Of a stretch of 64,000 nucleotides of DNA, positions 1-8,842 are shown piece after piece. Every line of letters starts with the position of its first letter. Within the stretch, counting starts at the first letter, position 1. Below the pieces are notes generated by a model. The model saw only the letters and a list, made by a program, of their open reading frames with translations. It did no database searches and was not told the origin of the DNA. The stretch is from Nocardia transvalensis NBRC 15921 (GTDB lineage: Bacteria > Actinomycetota > Actinomycetes > Mycobacteriales > Mycobacteriaceae). The stretch is from assembly GCF_000308875.1 (NCBI RefSeq), contig NZ_BAGL01000128.1:186001-250000 (forward strand), read 5' to 3'. The translations under genes were made by a program, and so were the position numbers.

Positions 1-483
1 ATCGTCACCGACGAGTTCTGCCGGACGAATGTGCCCGACATCTACGCCGCCGGTGACGTCGCCTCGGTGTATCACCCGTTCTACGACCGCCACCTGCGCG
101 TGGAACACCATGACACGGCGATGCACCAGGGCGCAGCCGCGGCACGCAACCTCCTCGGCTACCGCGAACCATTCCTGGATGCCCACTGGTTCTGGTCCGA
201 CCAGTACGAACACAAACTGCAGCGGGTCGGGCGCCCCGCGCCGAGCGACGAGGTCGTCATCCGCGGCTCCGTCGACGAACTCGACTTCTCGGCATTCTCG
301 CTGCACGACAACCGCATTCGTAGCGTCACGTCGCTCAACCGCGGCCGCGACGCACTGGCGGTTCGGCGACTCCTGTTCGCCGACCACAGCGCGACCGCCG
401 AGCAACTTCGCGACGAATCGGTCCAACTCAAGCGATTGGCCGCTCGGCCGTCGATTCGAGCATCGCGGCTGGAGGCATCATGA
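1..483 (+). CDS. FAD-dependent ferredoxin reductase, C-terminal part (5' end outside window)
   Basis: Open from the first base of the window; about 160 residues remain. The segment IYAAGDVA is the second FAD-binding motif of ferredoxin/rubredoxin reductases, in which the Asp contacts the flavin ribityl chain. FWSDQYEHKLQRVG matches the C-terminal reductase domain of the putidaredoxin/biphenyl-dioxygenase reductase family. Such enzymes pass NAD(P)H electrons to a ferredoxin that feeds a P450, Rieske or di-iron oxygenase. The stop overlaps the start of the next gene by four bases, so the two are translationally coupled. The oxygenase and ferredoxin it serves are presumably upstream, outside the window. 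The family is clear; the partner is inferred. Confidence 0.9.
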   Translation: MVTDEFCRTNVPDIYAAGDVASVYHPFYDRHLRVEHHDTAMHQGAAAARNLLGYREPFLDAHWFWSDQYEHKLQRVGRPAPSDEVVIRGSVDELDFSAFSLHDNRIRSVTSLNRGRDALAVRRLLFADHSATAEQLRDESVQLKRLAARPSIRASRLEAS

Positions 484-1232
484 CGACGTTCACCGCACTG
501 AAGGTCGAGGAACCACAGGTGCGCGTCCCGCACGCGGACGCGGCGCGAGCCGCTGCCGCCGTCTCCGGCATGACCCTGCCGGACGCGTTGCGGCAGTTGC
601 GGTTCGCTCCGGGTCGCGCCTGCGAGCCGGTTGCCCGAATCGTCGAGAAGGCGATCGCCGACGCTCGAGCATCCGGACTGGAGCCGGGCCACCTCGTCGT
701 CACCGAGGCTGTCGCGAGTCCGGGTGAGGATATCGTCCGCGTTCGGCGCAAGGCGCACGGCAAAGCGGACTGGATCTCGAGCGTCACCAGCGACATCGTC
801 CTGCACCTCGCGCCGCGCGGGCTCGTCGACAGTGAGACGGCCGATCCGCCGCAGTCGTCCGCGCCGGAACCTGACGAAACCGCTTCTCGCCCAGCGAGCG
901 CGGTGACAGCGGACGCGATCGGGGAGGCCGTCCGCGAACGGCTCTACGACGTGATCGACCCCGACCTGGGTGTCAATATCGTCGATCTCGGATTCGTCCG
1001 CGCGGTCGAGGTCGACGCCGGGGTTGCGTGTATCACGATGACCTTGACGTCACCGGCCTGCCCGTTGACGGGCGTCATGACCGACCAGATCAGAACAGAA
1101 CTACTGGGGTCGGGCGAGGCAGCACCGGTCTCGGACTTCCACATCGACTGGGTGTGGGTTCCGCCATGGAAGCCCGCCGACATCTCCGACGACGGCCGCG
1201 AACAGCTGCGCGCCATCGGATTCACCTTCTGA
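480..1232 (+). CDS. Ribosomal-protein-L22-like domain fused to MIP18/PaaD-type Fe-S assembly domain
   Basis: 250 residues in two parts. Residues about 28-112 align along the whole core of bacterial ribosomal protein uL22: DALRQLRFAPGRACEPV, EKAIADARASGLEPGHLVV, and RVRRKAHGKADWISSVTSDI, equivalent to the L22 stretch with the RxRAxGRAxxIxxRTSHI pattern. A Pro/Ser-rich linker follows at about 115-145. Residues about 148-250 are a DUF59/MIP18 domain (VIDPDLGVNIVDLGFVRAV, then TSPACPLTGVM with the conserved Cys), a family that acts in Fe-S cluster assembly or delivery. It is coupled by a 4-bp overlap to the ferredoxin reductase, so a role in maturing the metal centre of a linked oxygenase is a reasonable inference. 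It is not the housekeeping L22: no ribosomal operon is present and a second domain is attached. Confidence 0.88.
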   Translation: MTTFTALKVEEPQVRVPHADAARAAAAVSGMTLPDALRQLRFAPGRACEPVARIVEKAIADARASGLEPGHLVVTEAVASPGEDIVRVRRKAHGKADWISSVTSDIVLHLAPRGLVDSETADPPQSSAPEPDETASRPASAVTADAIGEAVRERLYDVIDPDLGVNIVDLGFVRAVEVDAGVACITMTLTSPACPLTGVMTDQIRTELLGSGEAAPVSDFHIDWVWVPPWKPADISDDGREQLRAIGFTF

Positions 1233-1266
1233 CGTACACCGTTCATACCCCGAGGGAGCTGCTGTC

Positions 1267-1566
1267 ATGGGACACGTCGTCGTCGCCACGTGGGTTGCCA
1301 AACCCGGCGAAGCAGATTACGTCCGAACGATTCTGGAGAAGATGACTCCCGGTAACCGTGCCGAGGAGAAAATGGTCCACTTCCAGGCTCAGGTCAGTAC
1401 CGAAGATCCGAACGTCTTCATCGTCTACGAGCACTACACCGACGCAAGCGGATACGAGGAGCATCGCGCATCCGAAGCTTTTCAGAATCTCGTTCTCGGC
1501 GATGTGATCCACCGACTGGAAAGCCGTGCGGTGCGTACCTACACGACAATCGGTCCTCGAGCGTGA
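1267..1566 (+). CDS. Antibiotic biosynthesis monooxygenase (ABM) domain protein
   Basis: 99-residue single-domain protein of the ferredoxin-like ABM superfamily (ActVA-Orf6/YgiN type). Recognisable parts are VVVATWVAKPGEADYVRTIL at the N-terminus, the central FIVYEHYTDASGYEEHRAS and a short hydrophobic end. Family members are small dimeric cofactor-independent oxygenases or ligand-binding proteins. A start at ATG 1267 is supported by the purine-rich GAGGGAG about eight bases upstream. It lies 34 bp after the L22-MIP18 gene, and its stop overlaps the hydroxymethyltransferase start region. The substrate cannot be read from the sequence; an auxiliary role in the catabolic operon is inferred. Confidence 0.85.
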   Translation: MGHVVVATWVAKPGEADYVRTILEKMTPGNRAEEKMVHFQAQVSTEDPNVFIVYEHYTDASGYEEHRASEAFQNLVLGDVIHRLESRAVRTYTTIGPRA

Positions 1567-2843
1567 TGGATCTCCCGCTCGCCGAACTGGACCCCGATCT
1601 GGCGGCCATGATTCACGGCGAAATCCGGCGCCAGCAAACGACATTGGAGATGATCGCCTCGGAGAATTTCGTTCCACGCGCCGTCCTCGAGGCGCAGGGC
1701 TCGGTCCTGACCAACAAGTACGCCGAGGGATATCCGGGCCGCCGCTACTACGGGGGCTGCGAATTCGCCGATCAGATCGAACAACTCGCGATCGATCGCG
1801 TGCAGGAATTGTTCGGCGCCGAGCACGCCAACGTCCAACCCCATGCCGGGGCGCAAGCGAGCGCGGCCGCATTGAGCGCATTCGCCGAGCCGGGCGACAC
1901 CATCCTCGGTCTCGACCTGGCACACGGCGGACATCTCACCCACGGAATGTCGCTGAACTTTTCGGGCAAGCTCTATCGCGCGGTGACGTACGGGGTCGAC
2001 CCCGCGACATCGCTCATCGACATGAATGCCGTGCGCGATATCGCCGTGCGTGAGCGCCCGCGCATTCTCATCGCCGGCTGGTCGGCCTACCCACGTCAAC
2101 TCGACTTCCCCGCCTTCCGGTCGATCGCCGACGAGGTCGGCGCCTTCCTCTGGGTCGATATGGCGCACTTCGCCGGACTGGTCGCGGCGGGCCTGCACCC
2201 GTCGCCCATCCCGTGGGCCGACGTCGTCACCACGACCGTGCACAAAACGCTCGGTGGCCCGCGGTCGGCGGTCATCCTGACTCGCGCGGAACACGCGCGG
2301 CTCATCGACCGCGCCGTGTTTCCCGGCCACCAGGGCGGGCCGCTGATGCACGCGATCGCCGCGAAGGCGGCCGCGTTCAAAATCGCAGCGACCGAGGAGT
2401 TCCGGCGTCGTCAGCAGCGATCCGTCACAGGCGCGGGCCTGCTGGCCGACCGGCTCGGCAGCGCGGATGTGCGAAACACCGGGGTCGGGGTTCTCACCGG
2501 CGGAACCGACGTACATCTGGTGATGGTCGACCTGCGACGTTCGGCTCGGACGGGCCGCGACGCCGAACAGGCCCTGCACGAGGTCGGAATCACGGTCAAC
2601 CGCAACGCCGTACCGTTCGACACGCGCCCGCCGATGGTCACATCCGGCCTTCGCATCGGAACCTCCGCCCTGGCGACGCGAGGATTCGGCGCCGGCGAAT
2701 TCGCCGAAGCAGCGGACATCATCGCGGAGAGCTTGACGGGCAGCACTGCCACCGGCCGGCTTCGGGACCGAGCCGCCGCCCTCGCCGACCTCCATCCGCT
2801 CTACCCACATCTGGTGCCGGCGACCGACAGGAGCAATCCGTGA
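1566..2843 (+). CDS. glyA: Serine hydroxymethyltransferase (GlyA family)
   Basis: About 425 residues, normal for bacterial SHMT, which interconverts serine and glycine with tetrahydrofolate-bound C1 units. Conserved blocks follow in order: LEMIASENF, LTNKYAEGYPGRRYYGG, VQPHAGAQAS, LGLDLAHGGHLTHG, WVDMAHFAGLVAAG, and the PLP-lysine segment TTTVHKTLGGPR. The usual sequence there is TTTTHKTLxGPRGG, so this active-site loop is slightly divergent. A GTG lies three bases before the chosen ATG and is an alternative start. The upstream ABM stop overlaps the start and the next gene overlaps the end by four bases, so it belongs to this operon rather than being the usual stand-alone glyA. It may capture C1 released by the pathway, or act on another beta-hydroxy amino acid; both are inferences. 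Confidence 0.9.
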   Translation: MDLPLAELDPDLAAMIHGEIRRQQTTLEMIASENFVPRAVLEAQGSVLTNKYAEGYPGRRYYGGCEFADQIEQLAIDRVQELFGAEHANVQPHAGAQASAAALSAFAEPGDTILGLDLAHGGHLTHGMSLNFSGKLYRAVTYGVDPATSLIDMNAVRDIAVRERPRILIAGWSAYPRQLDFPAFRSIADEVGAFLWVDMAHFAGLVAAGLHPSPIPWADVVTTTVHKTLGGPRSAVILTRAEHARLIDRAVFPGHQGGPLMHAIAAKAAAFKIAATEEFRRRQQRSVTGAGLLADRLGSADVRNTGVGVLTGGTDVHLVMVDLRRSARTGRDAEQALHEVGITVNRNAVPFDTRPPMVTSGLRIGTSALATRGFGAGEFAEAADIIAESLTGSTATGRLRDRAAALADLHPLYPHLVPATDRSNP

Positions 2844-4306
2844 CCACTGCCACGAGAACCCGCATCGACGCCGTAATCGACACGCTTCCCACCCGATTGT
2901 CGATCGGCGGGCACGAGGTCGACTCCGCCGACGGCCGGACATTCGCGGTGCACGACCCCTCCACCGGAGACCGGTTCATCGAGGTAGCCGACGCCGGTCC
3001 GGCGGATTGCCTCGCCGCACTCGACGCCGCCACCGCCACGCAACCGGGCTGGGCGCGTACTCCCGCGCGGCGGAGGGCGGAAATACTCTCTCGGGCTTAC
3101 GATCTCGTCATCGAGCGCGGTGCGGAACTCGCGTTGCTGATGAGCCTCGAAATGGGCAAGGCGATCGGGGAAAGCCGTGCGGAGGTGGCATACGGCGCCG
3201 AATTCCTGCGGTGGTTCAGCGAGGAAGCCCCGCGCATCCAGGGCCGGTACACCCACGCACCGGCGGGCGGCGGTCGCATCCTCGTCACCAAGGAGCCGAT
3301 CGGGCCCGTTCTCGCGATCACTCCCTGGAACTTCCCGCTGGCCATGGGAACTCGCAAGATCGGGCCGGCACTGGCCGCCGGATGCACCATGATCGTCAAA
3401 CCCGCCGAAGACACGCCGCTGACACTCATGGTTCTCGCGCGCATTTTCGCCGACGCCGGCCTGCCGCCGGGTGTGCTGTCGGTGCTGCCGACCACCCGGG
3501 CACCGGAACTCAGCCACACCTTGACCGCGGACCCGCGCCTGCGAAAGATCACCTTCACCGGGTCCACCGCCGTCGGCAAGCGGCTGATCGCGCAGGCTGC
3601 CGACCAAGTCCTCGGGACGTCGATGGAACTCGGCGGCAACGCCCCCTTCCTCGTGTTCGACGACGCGAACGTCGACGACGCCGTCGACGGGGCCCTCGCC
3701 GCGAAGATGCGCAACGGCGGCGAGGCATGCACGGCGGCCAACCGATTCCTCGTGGCCGACAGCATCCGCGACGAATTCACCGCCGCACTGGCGCAACGAG
3801 TCTCGGCTCTGCGGGTCGGCGCCGGATACGACGAGGACACCCAGCTCGGCCCGCTGGTGAACCAACGACAACTCGACCGGGTCCATGGTCTGGTTCGAGA
3901 CGCCGTCGCCCGCGGCGCGACGACACTCACCGGTGGCCGGCAGCTCGAACAACCGGGCCACTTTTACGCACCCACCGTCCTCACCGACATACCCGCCGAC
4001 GCCCGGGTGCTCCACGAGGAGATATTCGGGCCCGTCGCCACCGTGACCGGATTCGACGACGAAAGCGACGCGATCGCGGCAGCCAACGCGACCGAGTACG
4101 GTCTCGCCGCGTACGTCTACACGAACGACCTGAACAGAGCCCTGAGAGTCGCCGAAGCGCTCGACGCGGGCATGGTCGGCATCAACCGGGGCGCCATATC
4201 GGACGCCGCCGCGCCATTCGGTGGAGTCAAACAGTCCGGACTCGGCCGCGAAGGCGGATCGGAAGGAATCGAAGAATATCTCGAAACGAAATACATTGCT
4301 ATTTAG
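2840..4306 (+). CDS. gabD: NAD(P)-dependent succinate-semialdehyde dehydrogenase-type ALDH
   Basis: 488 residues from a GTG that overlaps the glyA stop (GTGA); AGGAG lies six bases upstream. Aldehyde dehydrogenase landmarks are the NAD-binding TPWNFPLAM, the general-base region MELGGNAPFLVFDDAN, the nucleophile segment NGGEACTAANRF, and a C-terminus APFGGVKQSGLGREGG followed by GIEEYLETKY. That C-terminal signature is characteristic of the GabD/SSADH subfamily, which oxidises succinate semialdehyde or other omega-carboxylated aldehydes to the acid. Membership in the operon suggests a four-carbon semialdehyde arises in the pathway, as in pyrrolidine or gamma-aminobutyrate breakdown. The exact substrate is inferred. 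Confidence 0.9.
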   Translation: MTTATRTRIDAVIDTLPTRLSIGGHEVDSADGRTFAVHDPSTGDRFIEVADAGPADCLAALDAATATQPGWARTPARRRAEILSRAYDLVIERGAELALLMSLEMGKAIGESRAEVAYGAEFLRWFSEEAPRIQGRYTHAPAGGGRILVTKEPIGPVLAITPWNFPLAMGTRKIGPALAAGCTMIVKPAEDTPLTLMVLARIFADAGLPPGVLSVLPTTRAPELSHTLTADPRLRKITFTGSTAVGKRLIAQAADQVLGTSMELGGNAPFLVFDDANVDDAVDGALAAKMRNGGEACTAANRFLVADSIRDEFTAALAQRVSALRVGAGYDEDTQLGPLVNQRQLDRVHGLVRDAVARGATTLTGGRQLEQPGHFYAPTVLTDIPADARVLHEEIFGPVATVTGFDDESDAIAAANATEYGLAAYVYTNDLNRALRVAEALDAGMVGINRGAISDAAAPFGGVKQSGLGREGGSEGIEEYLETKYIAI

Positions 4307-4311
4307 GGGCC

Positions 4312-5304
4312 ATGTCGAGTATAATTTCGAAAATGTCGGCTATGTCCACCGCGAGCCAGATCGAGCATCATTTGACCTCAGGCGATCTCATCGCCGAGCT
4401 GGCTGCGCGTGCGCCGCACATCGGCGCCAACGAGGGTGGGTGGCCCGGTCTCACCATCTACCGGTTCACCGAGCCGACAGAACCGCAGTGGGAGGAAATT
4501 CAGTCGCTCTCGCTCGGAATTGTCGCGCAGGGACGCAAGGCAGTGACCGCGGACGGCAAGCGATATGTGTACGACCAGTTCAACTACCTGGTATTGAGCA
4601 GCAATCTTCATTTCCAGGCCCAAATTCTGGAAGCGTCACCCCGTAAGCCGTTCTTCTCGTTCGTATTGCAGATCGATCCAGCACTCGTTCGCAAGGTCTC
4701 GACCGACATGCTCGGACGGCGTGCGGCGCCCTTCCCGCCGATCCGCGCCGACGACGATTTCGACAAATGCGTCGTCTCCGCGCTCGATCACGAATTGATG
4801 AGCAGTGTCCTGCGGTTTCTGCGGTCGCTGGCGGTCGGCGCGGATCGTCGCGTTCTGGCGCCGCTGTATATGCAGGAGATGGTGTACCGGGTGCTGCAGC
4901 GCGAGCAGTTCGCGCGGATGCTCCACATCGCCGCACAGCAGGCATCCGGAAATCCCGTAGCCGCCGCACTCGTGTACATCCGCGAGCATCTCGCCGAGCC
5001 GCTGGCGGTGCCGGACCTGGCCGAGCAGGTCAGCCTCAGCCCCTCGGCATTCTCACACCTGTTCCGAGAGGTCACCGGACGGTCGCCCTACCAGTTCGTC
5101 AAAGAGGTCCGTCTGGATCGCGCTCGTGAACTCCTGGTAGAGGGGCGCCTCTGCGTGGCCGACGTGGCCCGGGCCGTGGGATATTCGAGCGTCTCCCACT
5201 TCATCAAGGAATTCCGAGGCCGTTTCGGCACGACGCCCAGAGACTATGCCAACGCGGGGTCGCTCGGCCAAGAACTCCGGACCGCCCGTTCCGACGTCGG
5301 CTGA
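4312..5304 (+). CDS. AraC family transcriptional regulator with AraC_N cupin
   Basis: 330 residues. The N-terminal 200 residues resemble the AraC-type arabinose-binding-like cupin domain (IQSLSLGIVAQGRKAVTADG, YDQFNYLVLS, FVLQIDPALVRKV). The last 100 residues hold two helix-turn-helix units, LAEQVSLSPSAFSHLFREVT and VADVARAVGYSSVSHFIKEF, ending in the AraC consensus FGTTPRDY. It starts five bases after the ALDH stop and is probably co-transcribed with the genes it controls. Later in-frame ATGs at 4333 and 4342 are alternative starts because no strong ribosome site precedes 4312. The inducer is unknown. Confidence 0.88.
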   Translation: MSSIISKMSAMSTASQIEHHLTSGDLIAELAARAPHIGANEGGWPGLTIYRFTEPTEPQWEEIQSLSLGIVAQGRKAVTADGKRYVYDQFNYLVLSSNLHFQAQILEASPRKPFFSFVLQIDPALVRKVSTDMLGRRAAPFPPIRADDDFDKCVVSALDHELMSSVLRFLRSLAVGADRRVLAPLYMQEMVYRVLQREQFARMLHIAAQQASGNPVAAALVYIREHLAEPLAVPDLAEQVSLSPSAFSHLFREVTGRSPYQFVKEVRLDRARELLVEGRLCVADVARAVGYSSVSHFIKEFRGRFGTTPRDYANAGSLGQELRTARSDVG

Positions 5305-5308
5305 CGCG

Positions 5309-6619
5309 TTAGGCCCATTCCTTGCGGTAACACAAGGGCATTCCCGAGAGGCCGGATGCCGGCGTGCGTACCGCCAGGATCTGGTTCACCCCGATGTAGT
5401 TGCGCTCGAATGCCAACGCGGACGCTGCCATATAGAGGCGCCACACCCGCGTGACGCCGGGGGAGGTGTGCCGGACGGCCTCGTCCCAGTTCGATTCCAG
5501 GTTGGACACCCAGTTCCGTAACGTGAGCGCGTAGTGCTCTCGGAGGCTCTCCACGTCGCGGACCTCGAAGCCCGCCTCCTCGAGTTGCGTCACGGTCCGG
5601 CCGATCGGCGCCAACTCGCCGTGGGGGAACACGTAGCGATCGATGAATATGTCGCTCCGATGGGCGTCCTCGCCCGGCGATGCGCGGCGCGCGATCTGGT
5701 GGTTCAGCAGCCGCCCGCCCGTCCGCAGCAGCCGGTGCAGGTTCGTGGCGTAGTCCGCGTATCTGGTCCGTCCGACATGTTCGGCCATCCCGATCGAGGA
5801 GATCGCATCGAACGGACCGTCGGAGATCTCCCGGTAGTCCTGGACCCGAATCTCGACCCGGTTCGTCAGTCCGGCCTCGGCCACCCGTTGGCGCGCATAC
5901 GCCGCCTGTTCACCGGACAGCGTGATGCCGACCGCCGAGACGCCGTACTCCCGCGCGGCGTGCAACGCCATCGATCCCCATCCGCACCCCACGTCCAGCA
6001 GTCGCCGGCCCGGCCGCAGCGCCAATTTCCGGCACACCAGGTCGACCTTCGCCCATTGCGCTTGCTCCAAGGTCTCGTTCGGCCGGTGCCAGCAGGCGCA
6101 CGAGTAGACCATCGACGGGCCCAGCACCAGCTCGTAGAAACGGTTGCCCACGTCGTAGTGATGCCGGACGGCGGTCCGGTCCCGCCGCAGCGTGTGCGGC
6201 CCCCAGCGGTGGCGCCGGAACTCCTCCGGCGGAGCCGGTGGCGGTAAGCCGACGCCACTCAGCCTGGCCAATTCGATTGCCGCCGAGCGAATCCGCCGAT
6301 CACCCACCGACCGCGCCGCCGCGGCAAGCCGCGGCCGCCGGTGTCCCGTCCCGTCGTGCGACACCGACCCGGCCAACAGCGTCAGCCCCTCGTACAGGTC
6401 CCCTTGCAGGTCGATGTCGCACGCCGTCCACGCGCGCGCCAGTCCCAGTTCGCCTGGCCGCCACAGCATTCTCCGGAGGGCGCGCCGGTTCCGGATGACG
6501 AGTGTCGGCGTCGCCGGTGGTCCGTATTCGCTTCCGTCCCAAGCGCGAATCCGTATCGGGAGTGGACCGCCCAGCACCTGCTCCACCAGCGTGGCGATGC
6601 GATGAGCTGTACTGGCCAT
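5309..6619 (-). CDS. Cyclopropane-fatty-acyl-phospholipid synthase family methyltransferase
   Basis: 436 residues from an ATG at 6619, with GGAGG eight bases before it; a GTG three codons upstream lies inside the ribosome site and is less likely. The SAM-binding motif is LLDVGCGWGSMALHAA, preceded by VRHHYDVGNRFYELVLG and the active-site region SMVYSCACW. C-terminal landmarks FIDRYVFPHGEL and HYALTLRNWVSNLE are typical of CFA synthases and mycolic-acid methyltransferase relatives. The family transfers a methyl or methylene group from SAM to a lipid double bond at the membrane surface. It is the last gene of a minus-strand trio, 24 bp after the GMC oxidoreductase, and converges tail to tail with the AraC gene. 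Confidence 0.9.
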   Translation of the reverse strand: MASTAHRIATLVEQVLGGPLPIRIRAWDGSEYGPPATPTLVIRNRRALRRMLWRPGELGLARAWTACDIDLQGDLYEGLTLLAGSVSHDGTGHRRPRLAAAARSVGDRRIRSAAIELARLSGVGLPPPAPPEEFRRHRWGPHTLRRDRTAVRHHYDVGNRFYELVLGPSMVYSCACWHRPNETLEQAQWAKVDLVCRKLALRPGRRLLDVGCGWGSMALHAAREYGVSAVGITLSGEQAAYARQRVAEAGLTNRVEIRVQDYREISDGPFDAISSIGMAEHVGRTRYADYATNLHRLLRTGGRLLNHQIARRASPGEDAHRSDIFIDRYVFPHGELAPIGRTVTQLEEAGFEVRDVESLREHYALTLRNWVSNLESNWDEAVRHTSPGVTRVWRLYMAASALAFERNYIGVNQILAVRTPASGLSGMPLCYRKEWA

Positions 6620-6643
6620 GTCGCACACCTCCGTGCCGAGAAC

Positions 6644-8842
6644 TCAGTGCGGGCCGGGCGCACCTCTCGGAGTCGGGCGATAGGTGGCCACCACCCCCGT
6701 GACGAAATGCCGGCCGAACGCCGTGAGCAGGCGCGCGTCGGCGGTGCGGAAGCCGGCGAGCTGGCGCGCGAAGCCGAACGGGCTGATGCGGAGCCGGCCC
6801 GCGCCGACGACGGTGTCGCCGTCGAGGAGCCGGAAGTTCATCGTGGTCAGGTCGGGCCATATCCGATGGAGGGCGCCCGCGCGCATATCCTTCCAGCCGT
6901 CGAGCAGCAGTGCACGACCGTCGTCCGCACGAAAAGGCAGCCGGTACCGTATCATTCGACTGCCGTTCGTCGCGTCGCGGGCGAGCAGGTGCAGCGTCCC
7001 GTCGGGCACCGGCCGACGGCCCCCGAGGGCCACGCAGTCGAGCCACCCGTGCACCCGAGCGGGCGCGTCGAGAAGGGTTCTCGCGTCGGTGATCGTGACG
7101 GTCAGCCGCAGTGTGCAGGGGTGGTCCCCGCTGTGGGCCACGCCCGGGGCCGTCGTGCCGGGCGCGTAATGTCCGGTCATCTGTTCACTGAACGTCAGCG
7201 GGTTGCCGACGGCCGGGGCGGGCTTCGCGGGCGGGCACACGGATATGACGGTCGGGCCCTCTTCTAGGAGGCGGGTGCACATCCGGTCGGACATCGCCGC
7301 GATCGTGAGCGCGGGATTCACCCCGACCGGACCCGGCATGGCCGCTCCGTCCGCGACATAGAGCCCCGCCGGCCCGAAAACCTGGCCGTACGAATCGCAT
7401 ACGCCTTCCCCGTGATGGTGACCCATGGGAGCACCGCCCAGCGGATGGACGGTGATCGGGACATTGCCGGGGCCCGGGTGGGCGCCCCACAGCCGTGCGC
7501 CCATCGCGTCCGCGACGCGGCTCATCACAGCGCGAGTCGCGGTGAAATGTGCTGCGCTGTCGGCCGTCTTCCACTCGACCCGGAGATCGTCCCCGCGCAG
7601 GGTCATCACACCCGTGGGACGGTCCTCGCCGAGACCGAGCACACACGACGCATGAGCGGACCGCTCCGACGATCCGATGAGTTCGGCGAGGTCGCGACCG
7701 AGGTCACCCGGCGGCCGGTCGACGAATCGACCGGCGACCTGAGCCGCGAGAAACCGTGCGGCACGCGTCATGACGTCACCCAGGGCGTAATGCTCGCCGA
7801 CCCAGTCGACGAAGCCGGGGTAGCCGCCGTCCTGCAGCACGGCGTTGCGGCCGGGGATCCGCAGCGAGGTGGTGATCACCGGTGCACGACTCGGGTGCAA
7901 GGGTTCCCGCGCACGCCAGAGCACTCCGACCATATCTCCGTTGCCGCTGAACCGGGTGCCGAGTGCGCTGCCGAGCCAGGGCATGGCGTGGCGACTGTGC
8001 AACAGGAGCCGGGTGGTGCCGAAGGTTCCCGCGGCCAGGACGAGCCGGTCGCAGGTGATGGTGCCGTGGGCGCCGTCCTCGTGACAGACGAAGTCGACCT
8101 CGTACCCCGGCCGGATCGCGATGACCTCGTGCAGCGTCCGCAGCTGTGCGCCATGCCGGTGGGCGGCGGACAGATAGGTGTGATCGAGAGTGTTCTTGGC
8201 CCCGTCGTTGCACCCGAGATCGCACTCGCCGCACAGCCGGCACGTGCTGCGGGGCATCCCGTGCAGGTTGCCGTACGCCGACTCCGCCACAGGGACTCCG
8301 GGGCGCGGCGATTCCCCGGGCTTCGCCGCGAAACTGACTGCCAGCGGCGGTAATTCCCACTCCAAGCCGACCCGGTCCGCGGCACGCCGCATTTCCGTCG
8401 CCCGTCCCACGGCGTACCCCGGCTCGGCCAGGGGGTAGGGGGCCGGGGTGAGCATCCGCTCGACAGCGTCGTAGTGCGGTTCGAGATCCGCCCGCGTGAC
8501 CGGCCAGCACTGAAAGCCGCCGCCCGGCAACGGCTCCCGGACGAACTCGTGCTCGCGACGGGCCAGCACGTTGGCGTAGATCAGCGATCCGCCGCCCAGA
8601 CCCGCGGCGGTCAAGGCGGTGAAATCGGTGAACTTGCGCACGTCGAACAGCCCGTAGCGATTCGACGGTGGATGCCAGAACGACCGCGCCAGTTCCGCGG
8701 GCAGGCGCGGGAACGAGCCGGGTGGGTACCGCGCCCCGCGCTCCAGCACGACCACCTCCAAGCCCGCCTCGGCGAGGCGGTACGCGGCCACCGCTCCGCC
8801 GAAACCCGATCCGACGATCACGACGTCGACGTGCTCGTTCAT
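6644..8842 (-). CDS. GMC-type FAD oxidoreductase (cholesterol-oxidase-like) with extra C-terminal domain
   Basis: 732 residues. The N-terminus carries a Rossmann dinucleotide motif VVIVGSGFGGAVAAYRLAEAG and the GMC block GLGGGSLIYANVLAR. A segment CRLCGECDLGCNDGAKN has four closely spaced cysteines. The C-terminal GMC signature HPLGGAPMG with VNPALTIAAMSDR is present. The family oxidises primary or secondary alcohols, including sterols, with FAD. Beyond the oxidase body, about 180 extra residues (from about 555) form a beta-rich tail lacking a familiar motif. The start overlaps the hydrolase stop by four bases. The substrate is unknown; the lipid-active neighbours favour a lipid or sterol-like alcohol. 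Confidence 0.87.
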   Translation of the reverse strand: MNEHVDVVIVGSGFGGAVAAYRLAEAGLEVVVLERGARYPPGSFPRLPAELARSFWHPPSNRYGLFDVRKFTDFTALTAAGLGGGSLIYANVLARREHEFVREPLPGGGFQCWPVTRADLEPHYDAVERMLTPAPYPLAEPGYAVGRATEMRRAADRVGLEWELPPLAVSFAAKPGESPRPGVPVAESAYGNLHGMPRSTCRLCGECDLGCNDGAKNTLDHTYLSAAHRHGAQLRTLHEVIAIRPGYEVDFVCHEDGAHGTITCDRLVLAAGTFGTTRLLLHSRHAMPWLGSALGTRFSGNGDMVGVLWRAREPLHPSRAPVITTSLRIPGRNAVLQDGGYPGFVDWVGEHYALGDVMTRAARFLAAQVAGRFVDRPPGDLGRDLAELIGSSERSAHASCVLGLGEDRPTGVMTLRGDDLRVEWKTADSAAHFTATRAVMSRVADAMGARLWGAHPGPGNVPITVHPLGGAPMGHHHGEGVCDSYGQVFGPAGLYVADGAAMPGPVGVNPALTIAAMSDRMCTRLLEEGPTVISVCPPAKPAPAVGNPLTFSEQMTGHYAPGTTAPGVAHSGDHPCTLRLTVTITDARTLLDAPARVHGWLDCVALGGRRPVPDGTLHLLARDATNGSRMIRYRLPFRADDGRALLLDGWKDMRAGALHRIWPDLTTMNFRLLDGDTVVGAGRLRISPFGFARQLAGFRTADARLLTAFGRHFVTGVVATYRPTPRGAPGPH

